20,545 nt of DNA, from NCBI GenBank assembly GCA_937892695.1, contig CALBJK010000166.1:1-20545 (forward strand), given 5' to 3'. Both the position numbers and the translations under genes were made by a program. The first letter of the stretch is position 1, and the number at the start of each line of letters is the position of its first letter. The DNA is from an uncultured Prevotella sp. Its GTDB lineage: Bacteria > Bacteroidota > Bacteroidia > Bacteroidales > Bacteroidaceae. The notes under the pieces were generated by a model. It was not told where the DNA came from, made no database searches, and was given only the letters and a program-made list of their open reading frames with translations. Positions 1 to 6,211 of the stretch are shown piece by piece.

Positions 1-113
1 TGTGAAAATAGGAGGCAAATGCCTTTTATGATTAGCATTTACTTCCTACCCGATTTGGCGTTGTTCTTGCATGCTGGTTGGCCACAAGGCGTTTACTGGC
101 GCGCGTGACGTAA

Positions 114-425
114 AATCCCTACGATGCAGCCCAGTACTATCAGACAGTCATCTTCCAGTTGTGTCTGTATATCAATCATGTTCCGGCCAACGCCGGAGGC
201 ATGTATCTTGAGAACACCGCTGTCGGCGGCGGACAATATGCTCTGGCTTTGACATTCAAGGATAATTTCTACATCTATGTTGCATATAAGATGCCTACTT
301 CCGGAATCAACGGTGCAGTTGTTTCTGACCAGAATATCAGCTGCGGTGGCGACGTATTCTCTTTCGGAAATGCTGTTGACGCAGCCGTCAAGTTTGTAAA
401 AACACGTCATACTGATGTTCTATAA
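114..425 (+). CDS. 3' end of an unrecognised gene, 5' part unresolved
   Basis: The open frame runs from just after an in-frame TAA (111-113) to a TAA at 423-425. It has no ATG near its beginning; the first ATG lies well inside, at 201, and a TTG is at 159. The translation reads naturally from about position 120 (YDAAQYYQTVIF...) to the end (...VDAAVKFVKTRHTDVL), so coding probably began upstream. Base choice is like neighbouring genes, and a strong terminator follows 45 nt after the stop, both of which favour the plus strand over a 105-codon minus-strand frame that overlaps it. The protein is soluble-looking, rich in aromatic residues and glycine, with no signal peptide or motif that I recognise. 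Upstream codons in another frame (from ATG 71) could join it if one C of the CCC run at 117-119 were dropped, so this may be a frameshifted gene, a decayed remnant, or a sequence error. Function unknown. Confidence 0.4.
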   Translation, partial: NPYDAAQYYQTVIFQLCLYINHVPANAGGMYLENTAVGGGQYALALTFKDNFYIYVAYKMPTSGINGAVVSDQNISCGGDVFSFGNAVDAAVKFVKTRHTDVL

Positions 426-469
426 CATACACAGACTGTGGCTATGTAATTCGTCGCAATGACTCGACC

Positions 470-516
470 GACAGAAAAAGCCCAGTCGGACAATGCCGGC
501 TGGGCTTTTTTCTGTC
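470..516. terminator. Bidirectional intrinsic terminator between convergent genes
   Basis: The arms GACAGAAAAAGCCCAG (470-485) and CTGGGCTTTTTTCTGTC (500-516) pair with one extra T in the right arm. The stem continues inward through CGG/CCG around a six-base loop. A-rich and T-rich flanks give a U-tract on either strand. It sits between the rightward gene ending at 425 and the leftward lipoprotein gene ending at 578, so it can serve both. Confidence 0.85.
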
Positions 517-577
517 ACGCTTTAGGTATAAGTGTGAAAACGTTCTTGTCTCGTGTTCTCAGAGAATCGGGCATGGG

Positions 578-976
578 TTACCTCATCATCCACACTCCGT
601 TGTGGTAGACCATCGGCACGACAATCTCTTCGCGTGTACTGTCGCCGAAGCAGATGGACAGATAGGCTTCGCCGATACGTTTCACCGTGTCGGCCTTGGC
701 GGTCACTACTTTTACCGAGTCTATACCACGGTGTTCTTCCTTCTGTTCGCCTACGAACATCTTGGCGTTGGTGATAAGCTGCTGCCTATAACTCTCGGGA
801 ATTCTGTCGGGCTGGTATAATCCGTCCACGTAGGCTTCGTATTTGCCTTCCAGAAGATAGTCGTAGTAGAGCTTTGCTGTTCTTCCGGCCATTTCTTCGG
901 GTGTGGGCTTGTGTTGTGACGAGCACGAAAACATGAGCAGTGCGGCCAGCACTGCGGCTAATGTCTTGTTTGCCAT
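578..976 (-). CDS. Small outer-membrane-type lipoprotein, DUF4878-like
   Basis: A 132-residue protein that starts with a short basic end and a hydrophobic stretch (residues 5-16) leading to MFSC, where Cys18 is the likely lipidated residue; SSQHKP follows. This lipobox is lenient but usual for Bacteroidetes. The mature part has a helical beginning with EEMAGRTAKLYYDYLLEGKY, then alternating polar and hydrophobic strands ending in VVPMVYHNGVWMMR. That layout resembles NTF2-fold lipoproteins of the DUF4878 kind, where a last strand carries a G-x-W; this assignment is from overall resemblance, not a decisive motif. The gene lies 38 nt downstream of der on the same strand and is probably co-transcribed with it, ending before a bidirectional terminator. 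The molecular role is unknown. It is anchored in an envelope membrane if the signal is used. Confidence 0.7.
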   Translation of the reverse strand: MANKTLAAVLAALLMFSCSSQHKPTPEEMAGRTAKLYYDYLLEGKYEAYVDGLYQPDRIPESYRQQLITNAKMFVGEQKEEHRGIDSVKVVTAKADTVKRIGEAYLSICFGDSTREEIVVPMVYHNGVWMMR

Positions 977-1014
977 TATGTCCTAAGTTTCTTTATTTTC
1001 CGTATTCTGCCGCC

Positions 1015-2328
1015 TTACTTCTGCCTGATAAACACGTTGATAGGACATCCGTGCATCGACCAGTTCTCGCGTATCTTGTTCTCCAGAAATCTGCGGTAAG
1101 GTTCTTTTATGTATTGTGGCAGGTTGGCGTAGAAGACAAACGACGGAATCTGCGTGTTAGGCAACTGCGTACAGTATTTTATCTTGATATACTTGCCCTT
1201 GGTCGATGGTGGCGGATAGGCTTCGATGAGCGGCAGCATCACTTCGTTGAGCTTGGCCGTACCGACCTTGGCCTTACGGTTCTGATATACCTGCTTTGCC
1301 GTTTCTAACACCTTGAAGATGCGCTGCTTGGTCAGAGCCGATGCGAAGATTATCGGAAAATCGGTGAACGGAGCCATGCGGTTGCGTATGGCGGTCTCGA
1401 AAGTCTTTATCACCTTCTGGTCCTTGTTCTCCACGAGATCCCATTTGTTTACAACCACTACGAGCGACTTGTTGTTCTTCTGTATGAGCTGGAAGATGTT
1501 CATGTCTTGCGCTTCTATGCCGCGGGTCGCGTCAATCATCAGAATACAGACATCCGAGTTCTCGATAGCGCGTATCGATCTCATTACAGAATAGAATTCG
1601 AGGTCTTCGGTCACTTTGTTCTTACGGCGTATTCCGGCAGTGTCGACAAGATAGAAATCGAATCCGAACTTGTCGAACCGCGTGTAGATGCTGTCGCGTG
1701 TTGTCCCGGCTATCTCGGTAACGATGTTACGTTCTTCGCCAATAAAGGCATTGATGATGCTGCTCTTGCCGGCATTAGGCCTTCCTACTACGGCGAAGCG
1801 CGGTATGCCGTCCTCTACGGTCTCGCCGTTGTCCGGCTTTAGCTTTTCGAGTACGAGGTCGAGCAGGTCGCCTGTCCCGCTGCCTGTCGCCGAGCTTATG
1901 CATATCGGGTCACCCAGTCCGAGCTTGTAGAATTCGGCTGCGTCGTATTGCTGGTCGTTGTTGTCGGTCTTGTTGGCCACGAGCAGTACAGGGAGTTTTG
2001 TGCGGCGCAGGATAGCGGCCACGTCCGTGTCCCAGTCGGTAAGTCCGGTCGTCACGTCTACTACGAAGAGCACCAGATCGGCCTCTTCGGTGGCGATGGT
2101 AACCTGACGGCGTATCGCGTCCTCGAATATGTCGTCAGACTTGACCACCCATCCGCCGGTGTCTACGACGGAGAACTCGCGTCCGTTCCATTCACATTTG
2201 CCGTACTGTCGGTCGCGTGTCGTTCCGGCAGTGCTGCTCACTATGGCCTGGCGCGACTTTGTCAGTCTGTTGAAAAGTGTGGATTTGCCCACATTGGGGC
2301 GTCCCACTATTGCTACTAAGTTTGCCAC
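1015..2328 (-). CDS. der: Ribosome-assembly GTPase Der (EngA)
   Basis: Der is an essential GTPase with two tandem G domains that helps mature the 50S ribosomal subunit. The first G domain shows GRPNVGKS (9-16), DTGG (56-59) and NKTD (119-122). The second shows GRPNAGKS (182-189), DTAG (229-232) and NKWD (294-297). A C-terminal KH-like domain covers about 350-437. At 437 residues it is full length. The start codon is GTG (2326-2328): the frame upstream meets a stop five codons earlier without an ATG. It follows era in the same direction after a 181-nt gap, longer than usual within an operon, and is followed by a lipoprotein gene 38 nt downstream. All GTP-binding motifs are intact, so identification is secure. 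Confidence 0.97.
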   Translation of the reverse strand: MANLVAIVGRPNVGKSTLFNRLTKSRQAIVSSTAGTTRDRQYGKCEWNGREFSVVDTGGWVVKSDDIFEDAIRRQVTIATEEADLVLFVVDVTTGLTDWDTDVAAILRRTKLPVLLVANKTDNNDQQYDAAEFYKLGLGDPICISSATGSGTGDLLDLVLEKLKPDNGETVEDGIPRFAVVGRPNAGKSSIINAFIGEERNIVTEIAGTTRDSIYTRFDKFGFDFYLVDTAGIRRKNKVTEDLEFYSVMRSIRAIENSDVCILMIDATRGIEAQDMNIFQLIQKNNKSLVVVVNKWDLVENKDQKVIKTFETAIRNRMAPFTDFPIIFASALTKQRIFKVLETAKQVYQNRKAKVGTAKLNEVMLPLIEAYPPPSTKGKYIKIKYCTQLPNTQIPSFVFYANLPQYIKEPYRRFLENKIRENWSMHGCPINVFIRQK

Positions 2329-2509
2329 GTTCGATAATATTTAGTTTGGAAATGTCAGAATACTGTCTGAAAGCCGATGGTCAGATACGTCGTTGACGGT
2401 CATTATCTCGTTATGAAGAGATTCCGTGCTGTCGGTGGAGAAGTAGGATTCTGGGGGTAGTCCGCAGCCATGTCCCTGTCGTCGGTCTTTAGGTATTCCT
2501 TTTCTTTTT

Positions 2510-3397
2510 TTATTCAGGATTGTAGCCGAAGCTGTCCAGCTCTTTCTTCGAGCTGCGCCAGTCTTTGTCCACCTTGACGAATGTTTCGAGAAAGACACTT
2601 TTCCCGAAGAATTTCTCCAGAGCCTTGCGCGCCTCGGTGCTCACCTTCTTCAGAGCCACGCCCTGGTGTCCGATGATGATGCCCTTCTGCGAGTCACGTT
2701 CTACATATATTACGGCGTTGATGTGTATAACTTTGGACTCTTCTTTGAACCTTTCCACGCGCACTTCTACCGAATATGGTATTTCCTTGTCGTAGTAGAG
2801 CAGTATTTTCTCGCGTATTATTTCGCTGACGAAGAAGCGGGCGGGCTTGTCCGTAAGCTGGTCTTTGTCAAAATAGGGCGGTGATGGTGGCAGAAGGTCT
2901 ACGATGCGTTTCATCAGTATGTCCGTGCCGAACTTGTTTTTTGCCGAAATGGGCAGAATCTCGGCATTGGACAGCAGCGCGTGCCATTTTTCTACGATGT
3001 CGCCGAGACTCTTTTGGTCGGTCTGGTCAATCTTGTTGATGAGCAGCAGCACCGGAATGGTCATCTTCTTTACTTTGTCGAGAAAGTCGGTGTTCTTCTC
3101 CGGATTTTCCACTACGTCGGTTACGTAGAGCAGTATGTCTGCGTCTTGCAGTGCCGACTCCGAGAAGGCGAGCATCGACTCCTGTAGCTTGTAGTTGGGC
3201 TTGAGTACCCCCGGCGTGTCAGAGAATACAATCTGCGCATCGTCGGTATTGACGATGCCCATGATGCGGTGGCGCGTTGTCTGTGCCTTGAATGTAGCGA
3301 TGCTTATGCGTTCTCCTACGAGCTGGTTCATCAGTGTCGACTTGCCCACGTTGGGATTGCCGACTATGTTTACAAATCCTGCTTTGTGTATTGTCAT
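2510..3397 (-). CDS. era: Ribosome-assembly GTPase Era
   Basis: Era binds the 3' end of 16S rRNA and helps mature the 30S subunit. The 295-residue protein carries GNPNVGKST (13-21), the switch region with TTRHRIMGI (40-48), DTPG (60-63) and NKID (121-124). The C-terminal type-II KH domain has the RNA-binding loop IIGHQG (241-246), followed by LETFVKVDKDWR near the end, the usual Era finish. Length is normal. The start is the ATG at 3395-3397. On the left it leads into der. On the right, in place of fabH as I remember for other Bacteroidales, there is a divergent intergenic region and fabI, so era appears to head its own transcript here. A TATTTTTG box on the minus strand at 3471-3478 could drive it. 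Confidence 0.97.
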   Translation of the reverse strand: MTIHKAGFVNIVGNPNVGKSTLMNQLVGERISIATFKAQTTRHRIMGIVNTDDAQIVFSDTPGVLKPNYKLQESMLAFSESALQDADILLYVTDVVENPEKNTDFLDKVKKMTIPVLLLINKIDQTDQKSLGDIVEKWHALLSNAEILPISAKNKFGTDILMKRIVDLLPPSPPYFDKDQLTDKPARFFVSEIIREKILLYYDKEIPYSVEVRVERFKEESKVIHINAVIYVERDSQKGIIIGHQGVALKKVSTEARKALEKFFGKSVFLETFVKVDKDWRSSKKELDSFGYNPE

Positions 3398-3470
3398 TGT
3401 TTTTTATTTACTGCAAAAGATTAGTGCCGGAGAGCCTGCTCTCAGTTGTCCGAGTGCAGCATATCTTATG

Positions 3471-3478
3471 CAAAAATA
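3471..3478 (-). promoter_or_regulatory. Candidate -7 box for era-der-lipoprotein
   Basis: On the minus strand these bases read TATTTTTG, matching the Bacteroidetes -7 consensus TAnnTTTG, and would place initiation about 65 nt upstream of the era ATG. I find no convincing -33 TTTG at the expected distance, so the call is modest. The leader would contain a small hairpin, GAGAG (3430-3434) with CTCTC (3439-3443). Confidence 0.4.
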
Positions 3479-3648
3479 CAAATTATTTGTGACATATCTG
3501 TCATTTCTTCTTAATAAGCTGTAGAATAGCCGGTATTGACGGCCTAATTTGTTGCACATATTCCGGATAATGTGCAGTAAGCTGGCTTTTTTGCTATTCG
3601 CAGTTGCCATTTCTTAGCTATAAGCTCTCCTTTTCCGTTCAAAAGTCT

Positions 3649-3656
3649 TAACTTTG
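3649..3656 (+). promoter_or_regulatory. -7 promoter box of fabI
   Basis: TAACTTTG matches the Bacteroidetes TAnnTTTG box exactly and lies 32 nt before the fabI ATG, giving a short leader containing AAAAAGGATAATAAG. No clear TTTG is seen 19-21 nt upstream. A 7-bp dyad, TGCACAT (3553-3559) and ATGTGCA (3570-3576), lies about 75 nt further upstream and could be an operator, but nothing else supports that. Confidence 0.6.
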
Positions 3657-3688
3657 CATCAGAATTTCAATAAAAAGGATAATAAGAA

Positions 3689-4546
3689 ATGACTCACAAT
3701 TTGTTAAAAGGTAAGCGCGGCATTATTTTCGGTGCACTCAATGAAGACTCAATCGCATGGAAGGTTGCCGTGAAGGCAGCTGAGGAAGGTGCTTCTATTG
3801 CTCTGAGCAATACGCCGATGGCACTTCGTATGGGAACTGTCGAAGAGCTTGGCAAGAAGCTCGGTGCTCCCGTCATTGCAGCCGACGCTACGAGTGTGGA
3901 GGATTTGGAGAAGGTGTTCTCTGAAGCGGTAGAGAAACTTGGCGGCAAGATCGATTTTGTCCTCCACGCTATAGGCATGAGTCCTAATGTGCGCAAACAC
4001 CGCACTTACGACGACCTCGACTACAACTATCTGCAGAAGACCCTCGACATTTCTGCCATATCGTTCCACAAGATGCTACAGGTCGCAAAGAAGCAGGATG
4101 CCATTGCCGAGTACGGTTCGGTTGTAGCTCTGACTTACGTAGCTTCACAGCGTACGTTCTACGGATACAACGACATGGCCGATGCCAAGAGTATGCTCGA
4201 AAGCATAGCCCGCTCGTTCGGTTACATATATGGCCGTGAGAAACATGTACGCATCAACACCATCTCACAGTCGCCTACAGCCACGACAGCAGGGAAGGGA
4301 ATCAAAGAATTGAGCAACATGATGGACTTCGCCGACAAGATGTCGCCTTTAGGTAACGCCACAGCCGATGACTGCGCCGACTATTGCGTGATGATGTTCT
4401 CCGACTTCACTCGTAAGGTGACAATGCAGAATCTTTTCCACGACGGCGGATTCTCGTCGATGGGTATGAGTCTGCGCGCCATGAACCAGTATGCCAAGGA
4501 CATGGAGCCTTACAAGGACTCAGAAGGTAAGATTATCTACGGATAA
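3689..4546 (+). CDS. fabI: Enoyl-[acyl-carrier-protein] reductase FabI
   Basis: FabI reduces trans-2-enoyl-ACP with NAD(P)H, the last step of each fatty-acid elongation cycle, in the cytoplasm. The 285-residue protein begins LLKGKRGIIFGALNEDSIAW, the divergent glycine-rich nucleotide-binding segment of FabI. The catalytic set aligned to E. coli FabI is Tyr150, Tyr160 and Lys167 in YGYNDMADAK, with Tyr-x6-Lys spacing. The product end NLFHDGGFSSMGM (248-260) is followed by a 25-residue tail (MNQYAKDMEPY...) that I associate with Bacteroidetes FabI. It has its own promoter and a strong terminator, so it is a single-gene unit. It sits between two parts of a cluster that includes fabH, the initiating enzyme of the same pathway. 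Normal length, no defects seen. Confidence 0.96.
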   Translation: MTHNLLKGKRGIIFGALNEDSIAWKVAVKAAEEGASIALSNTPMALRMGTVEELGKKLGAPVIAADATSVEDLEKVFSEAVEKLGGKIDFVLHAIGMSPNVRKHRTYDDLDYNYLQKTLDISAISFHKMLQVAKKQDAIAEYGSVVALTYVASQRTFYGYNDMADAKSMLESIARSFGYIYGREKHVRINTISQSPTATTAGKGIKELSNMMDFADKMSPLGNATADDCADYCVMMFSDFTRKVTMQNLFHDGGFSSMGMSLRAMNQYAKDMEPYKDSEGKIIYG

Positions 4547-4581
4547 ATCGTCCGGTCTGGGAACAGACTTTATTTACATAA

Positions 4582-4636
4582 AAAAACAAAACATGCAGAC
4601 GACAGCTATCGGGGCTCGTCTGCATGTTTTGTTTTT
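4582..4636. terminator. Long perfect-stem terminator after fabI
   Basis: The two 21-base arms at 4582-4602 and 4616-4636 are exact reverse complements around a 13-base loop. The outer ends are A-rich on the left and T-rich on the right, so the stem ends in a U-tract in either direction. It lies 35 nt after the fabI stop and also faces the leftward cupin gene that ends at 4762, so it probably insulates both. The rest of 4637-4761 shows nothing notable. Confidence 0.9.
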
Positions 4637-4761
4637 GTTCAATTGTAAATAGCCACAGGTCTACCACGTGTGCAGACTTCATTTGGGCGCTCGAAGATGT
4701 GTAACGCACTTTTTGTCGTCTCTACAACGTGGGTGGCATTTCTGCTGTAATTCACAAAACG

Positions 4762-5211
4762 CTACCATTCTACAGGCTCCGGCAGGATGTTGCCGTCAGT
4801 AGCGTCTTCCGGTGTGAACGTTCCGCCTTTGTATTGCACGCAGAGCATCACCAGAGGTGTGTCGCCGTTGTTGCGCACTGAGCGTTTTCCCCCGGGAGCC
4901 ACTCTCACTACCGACCCCTCGGATATGGGGAAGATATGGCCGTCTACCTGGAACTCACCTTTTCCGGAAAGGAAGAAGTATAGTTCTTCGTGGTTCTTGT
5001 GGGTGTGGAGGAATCCCGTTTCTGTGCCTGGCCGGAACAGCTGGAACGAGAATTCGCCGCCTGTGGCATTTACCGCCGCCCCGCCGAACACCTTGCCGGG
5101 TATCTTCACGTCGGATCCCAGTTCGAGAACATAGTCGCCGAGCTGTTCAAACTTGCCAACATTTATGGCATTGAAATTCTTTCCTGATGCAGTGTTTTCT
5201 ATCTGTTTCAT
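4762..5211 (-). CDS. Small single-domain cupin protein, probable metal binder
   Basis: A 149-residue protein without signal peptide or membrane segment. It carries cupin motif 1 as HTHKNHEELYFFLSGKG, with His69, His71 and Glu75 as likely metal ligands. In motif 2, GSVVRVAPGGKRSVRNN, the position normally holding the fourth ligand His is Ser111, so any metal site would be a three-ligand one or use another residue. The strand VNATGGEFSFQLFRPG and the turn PGTETG fit a beta-barrel. It is transcribed away from an HxlR-family regulator gene across a 546-bp spacer, has a good promoter (TTG-N20-TAACTTTG on the minus strand), and ends facing the fabI terminator. Cupins of this type near HxlR genes are often small oxidoreductase-like or sensor proteins, but the substrate here is unknown; no enzymatic role is claimed. 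Confidence 0.85.
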   Translation of the reverse strand: MKQIENTASGKNFNAINVGKFEQLGDYVLELGSDVKIPGKVFGGAAVNATGGEFSFQLFRPGTETGFLHTHKNHEELYFFLSGKGEFQVDGHIFPISEGSVVRVAPGGKRSVRNNGDTPLVMLCVQYKGGTFTPEDATDGNILPEPVEW

Positions 5212-5236
5212 ATCTGTTTGTTTTGTTATTACGGTG

Positions 5237-5267
5237 CAAAGTTATTCAACATTTCTCTGCCATGCAA
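5237..5267 (-). promoter_or_regulatory. Promoter of the cupin gene
   Basis: On the minus strand there is TTG (5265-5267), a 20-nt spacer, then TAACTTTG (5237-5244), an exact Bacteroidetes -7 box. Initiation would fall about 15-20 nt before the cupin ATG at 5209-5211. This is one of the best-formed promoters in the window. Confidence 0.65.
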
Positions 5268-5270
5268 GAA

Positions 5271-5306
5271 GTTACCTCGTTGTCGGATAGTTACCCCGAT
5301 GTTACC
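5271..5306. repeat. Three GTTACC direct repeats upstream of the cupin promoter
   Basis: GTTACC occurs at 5271-5276, 5290-5295 and 5301-5306, immediately upstream (for the minus strand) of the cupin -33 element. A second pair, TTAACGC at 5341-5347 and 5351-5357, lies beyond with a 10-bp spacing. The placement would suit an activator site, but the units are short and chance is possible. Confidence 0.35.
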
Positions 5307-5391
5307 TTTGCTGCCTGTAGCCGTATTCCGCTTCGACGTATTAACGCAGTTTAACGCGATGCCTAATGTTTCTTTTCAGCCCGAACATCTT

Positions 5392-5428
5392 CCCTGTAGG
5401 GACGCACGGACCGTGCGTCCCTACAGGG
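5392..5428. repeat. 37-bp near-perfect palindrome, REP-like
   Basis: The 18-base arms CCCTGTAGGGACGCACGG (5392-5409) and CCGTGCGTCCCTACAGGG (5411-5428) are exact reverse complements around a single A. Each arm also contains its own small palindrome (CCCTgtAGGG and CCCTacAGGG), so a cloverleaf fold is possible as an alternative to one long hairpin. No T-run follows, so it is not a usual terminator. It is G+C-rich within an A+T-richer spacer, as expected for a dispersed palindromic element. Copy number elsewhere in the genome cannot be seen here. Confidence 0.75.
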
Positions 5429-5558
5429 TTGGTACCTGTCACTGACCAAACGACATTGTTCTTTTTCGGAACAAAATCTTTTCTTGTCTTCAATTTCAGA
5501 CATACTTTTTAAAGCACTGACTATCAATGCTTTATGAGGGCAGTAAAATCACGTTCCG

Positions 5559-5637
5559 ATATGCGGCATTTCATCGTCTGATATGCGGCATATTAGAACG
5601 CAATATGCGGCATATCAGAACGTGAAAACGTGCATAT
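5559..5637. repeat. 22-bp-period array of dyad sites upstream of the HxlR gene
   Basis: ATATGCGGCAT starts at 5559, 5581 and 5603, exactly 22 bp apart. Copies 2 and 3 are the full 13-bp dyad ATATGC-G-GCATAT, and copy 1 is ATATGCGGCATTT. A fourth position in phase (5625) keeps only its right half, GCATAT at 5632-5637. Between copies the spacers differ except for a shared AGAACG after copies 2 and 3. Two helical turns between centres would put bound proteins on one face of the DNA. The array ends about 80 bp before the -7 box of the HxlR gene and 350 bp from the cupin start. It looks like a multi-operator array; the binder is unknown, with the adjacent HxlR protein as one candidate. Confidence 0.75.
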
Positions 5638-5714
5638 TGGAAACCGGAAAGAAAAATTGTTCTGTTTGTCGGTTTTTCTTAGTGGCTTGATTATCGTTTA
5701 TTGAAATGATTGAC

Positions 5715-5722
5715 TACCTTTG
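5715..5722 (+). promoter_or_regulatory. -7 promoter box of the HxlR gene
   Basis: TACCTTTG matches the TAnnTTTG box. Initiation shortly downstream (around 5729) would rule out translation from the in-frame upstream start at 5710 and supports the ATG at 5758. A TTG at 5687-5689 is 25 nt upstream, further than the usual spacing. Confidence 0.55.
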
Positions 5723-5757
5723 TAGCTTATCTTTGCAAACGCATAAAACGACAATCA

Positions 5758-6129
5758 ATGAAGAAAAAGTCATTAGACGAATACGTGTTTCCCGACTGTC
5801 CTATACGTCACGTTCTGTCACGCATCAGCGGCAAATGGTCGTTGCTTGTGCTCTACACCATGCGCAACCGTAACGAAGCAATGCGGTTCAACGCTTTGCG
5901 CCGGGCTATTCCTGACATATCACAGAAGATGCTCGCCAACACCCTCCGCAATCTCGAAGAGGACGGGCTGGTAGGCCGCAAGGTGTATGCCGAGGTGCCT
6001 CCCCGTGTAGAATACTCGCTTACGGCCCGCGCCCTGTCGCTTATCCCATATATCGATGCGCTCATCCTTTGGGCAAAGGACAACATGGCGGCGATACTGA
6101 AAGACCGTGAACGGACAAAGAAGAGATAA
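5758..6129 (+). CDS. HxlR-family winged-helix transcriptional regulator
   Basis: A 123-residue MarR/DUF24-type DNA-binding protein, normal length for the HxlR family. The N-terminal signature DCPIRHVLSRISGKWSLLVL includes the conserved Cys14, which in relatives such as YodB senses quinones or oxidants. The recognition helix region is PDISQKMLANTLRNLEEDGL (52-71), and the wing is VYAEVPPRVEYSLT (77-90). The start was set at 5758 (MKKKSLDEY), because the -7 box at 5715-5722 lies inside the longer reading frame. It is divergent from the cupin gene and is preceded by a 22-bp-period operator-like array, an arrangement consistent with control of itself and perhaps of the cupin. The sensed molecule is not evident. 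A hairpin terminator follows and separates it from fabH, which converges on it. Confidence 0.9.
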   Translation: MKKKSLDEYVFPDCPIRHVLSRISGKWSLLVLYTMRNRNEAMRFNALRRAIPDISQKMLANTLRNLEEDGLVGRKVYAEVPPRVEYSLTARALSLIPYIDALILWAKDNMAAILKDRERTKKR

Positions 6130-6137
6130 GTTTCAAA

Positions 6138-6181
6138 AAAAGAGAGACGCATCCCCGTAAATGGAAATGCGCCTCTTCTTT
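6138..6181. terminator. Terminator between HxlR gene and fabH
   Basis: CGCAT (6148-6152) pairs with ATGCG (6167-6171); after an A-C mismatch the stem continues through GAGAG/CTCTT and then an A-run against a T-run. The A/T flanks allow function on both strands, as expected between the convergent genes ending at 6129 and 6212. Confidence 0.65.
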
Positions 6182-6211
6182 AAAAACCATGAAAAAAGAA
6201 ATTTTCTTATT

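Noticed and set aside
93..410. A 105-codon minus-strand frame at the left edge
   Set aside because: It overlaps the plus-strand frame that has better protein character and a terminator right after it. The terminator would also block leftward transcription from the lipoprotein side.
2341..2598. An 85-codon minus-strand frame spanning the end of era and the era-der gap
   Set aside because: Its only ATG start lies inside era in another frame, and Era ends normally at 2510. The part in the gap has no start codon of its own apart from a late ATG giving 20 residues. It could hide a small gene, but support is too thin.
5456..5533. Further small inverted repeats (TTGTTC/GAACAA at 5456-5474, AAAGCA/TGCTTT at 5512-5533)
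   Set aside because: Six-base arms in A+T-rich DNA are expected by chance at this density.
5559..5637. CRISPR array
   Set aside because: The repeat core is 11-13 bp with 9-11-bp spacers, far too short for CRISPR, and no cas gene is present.
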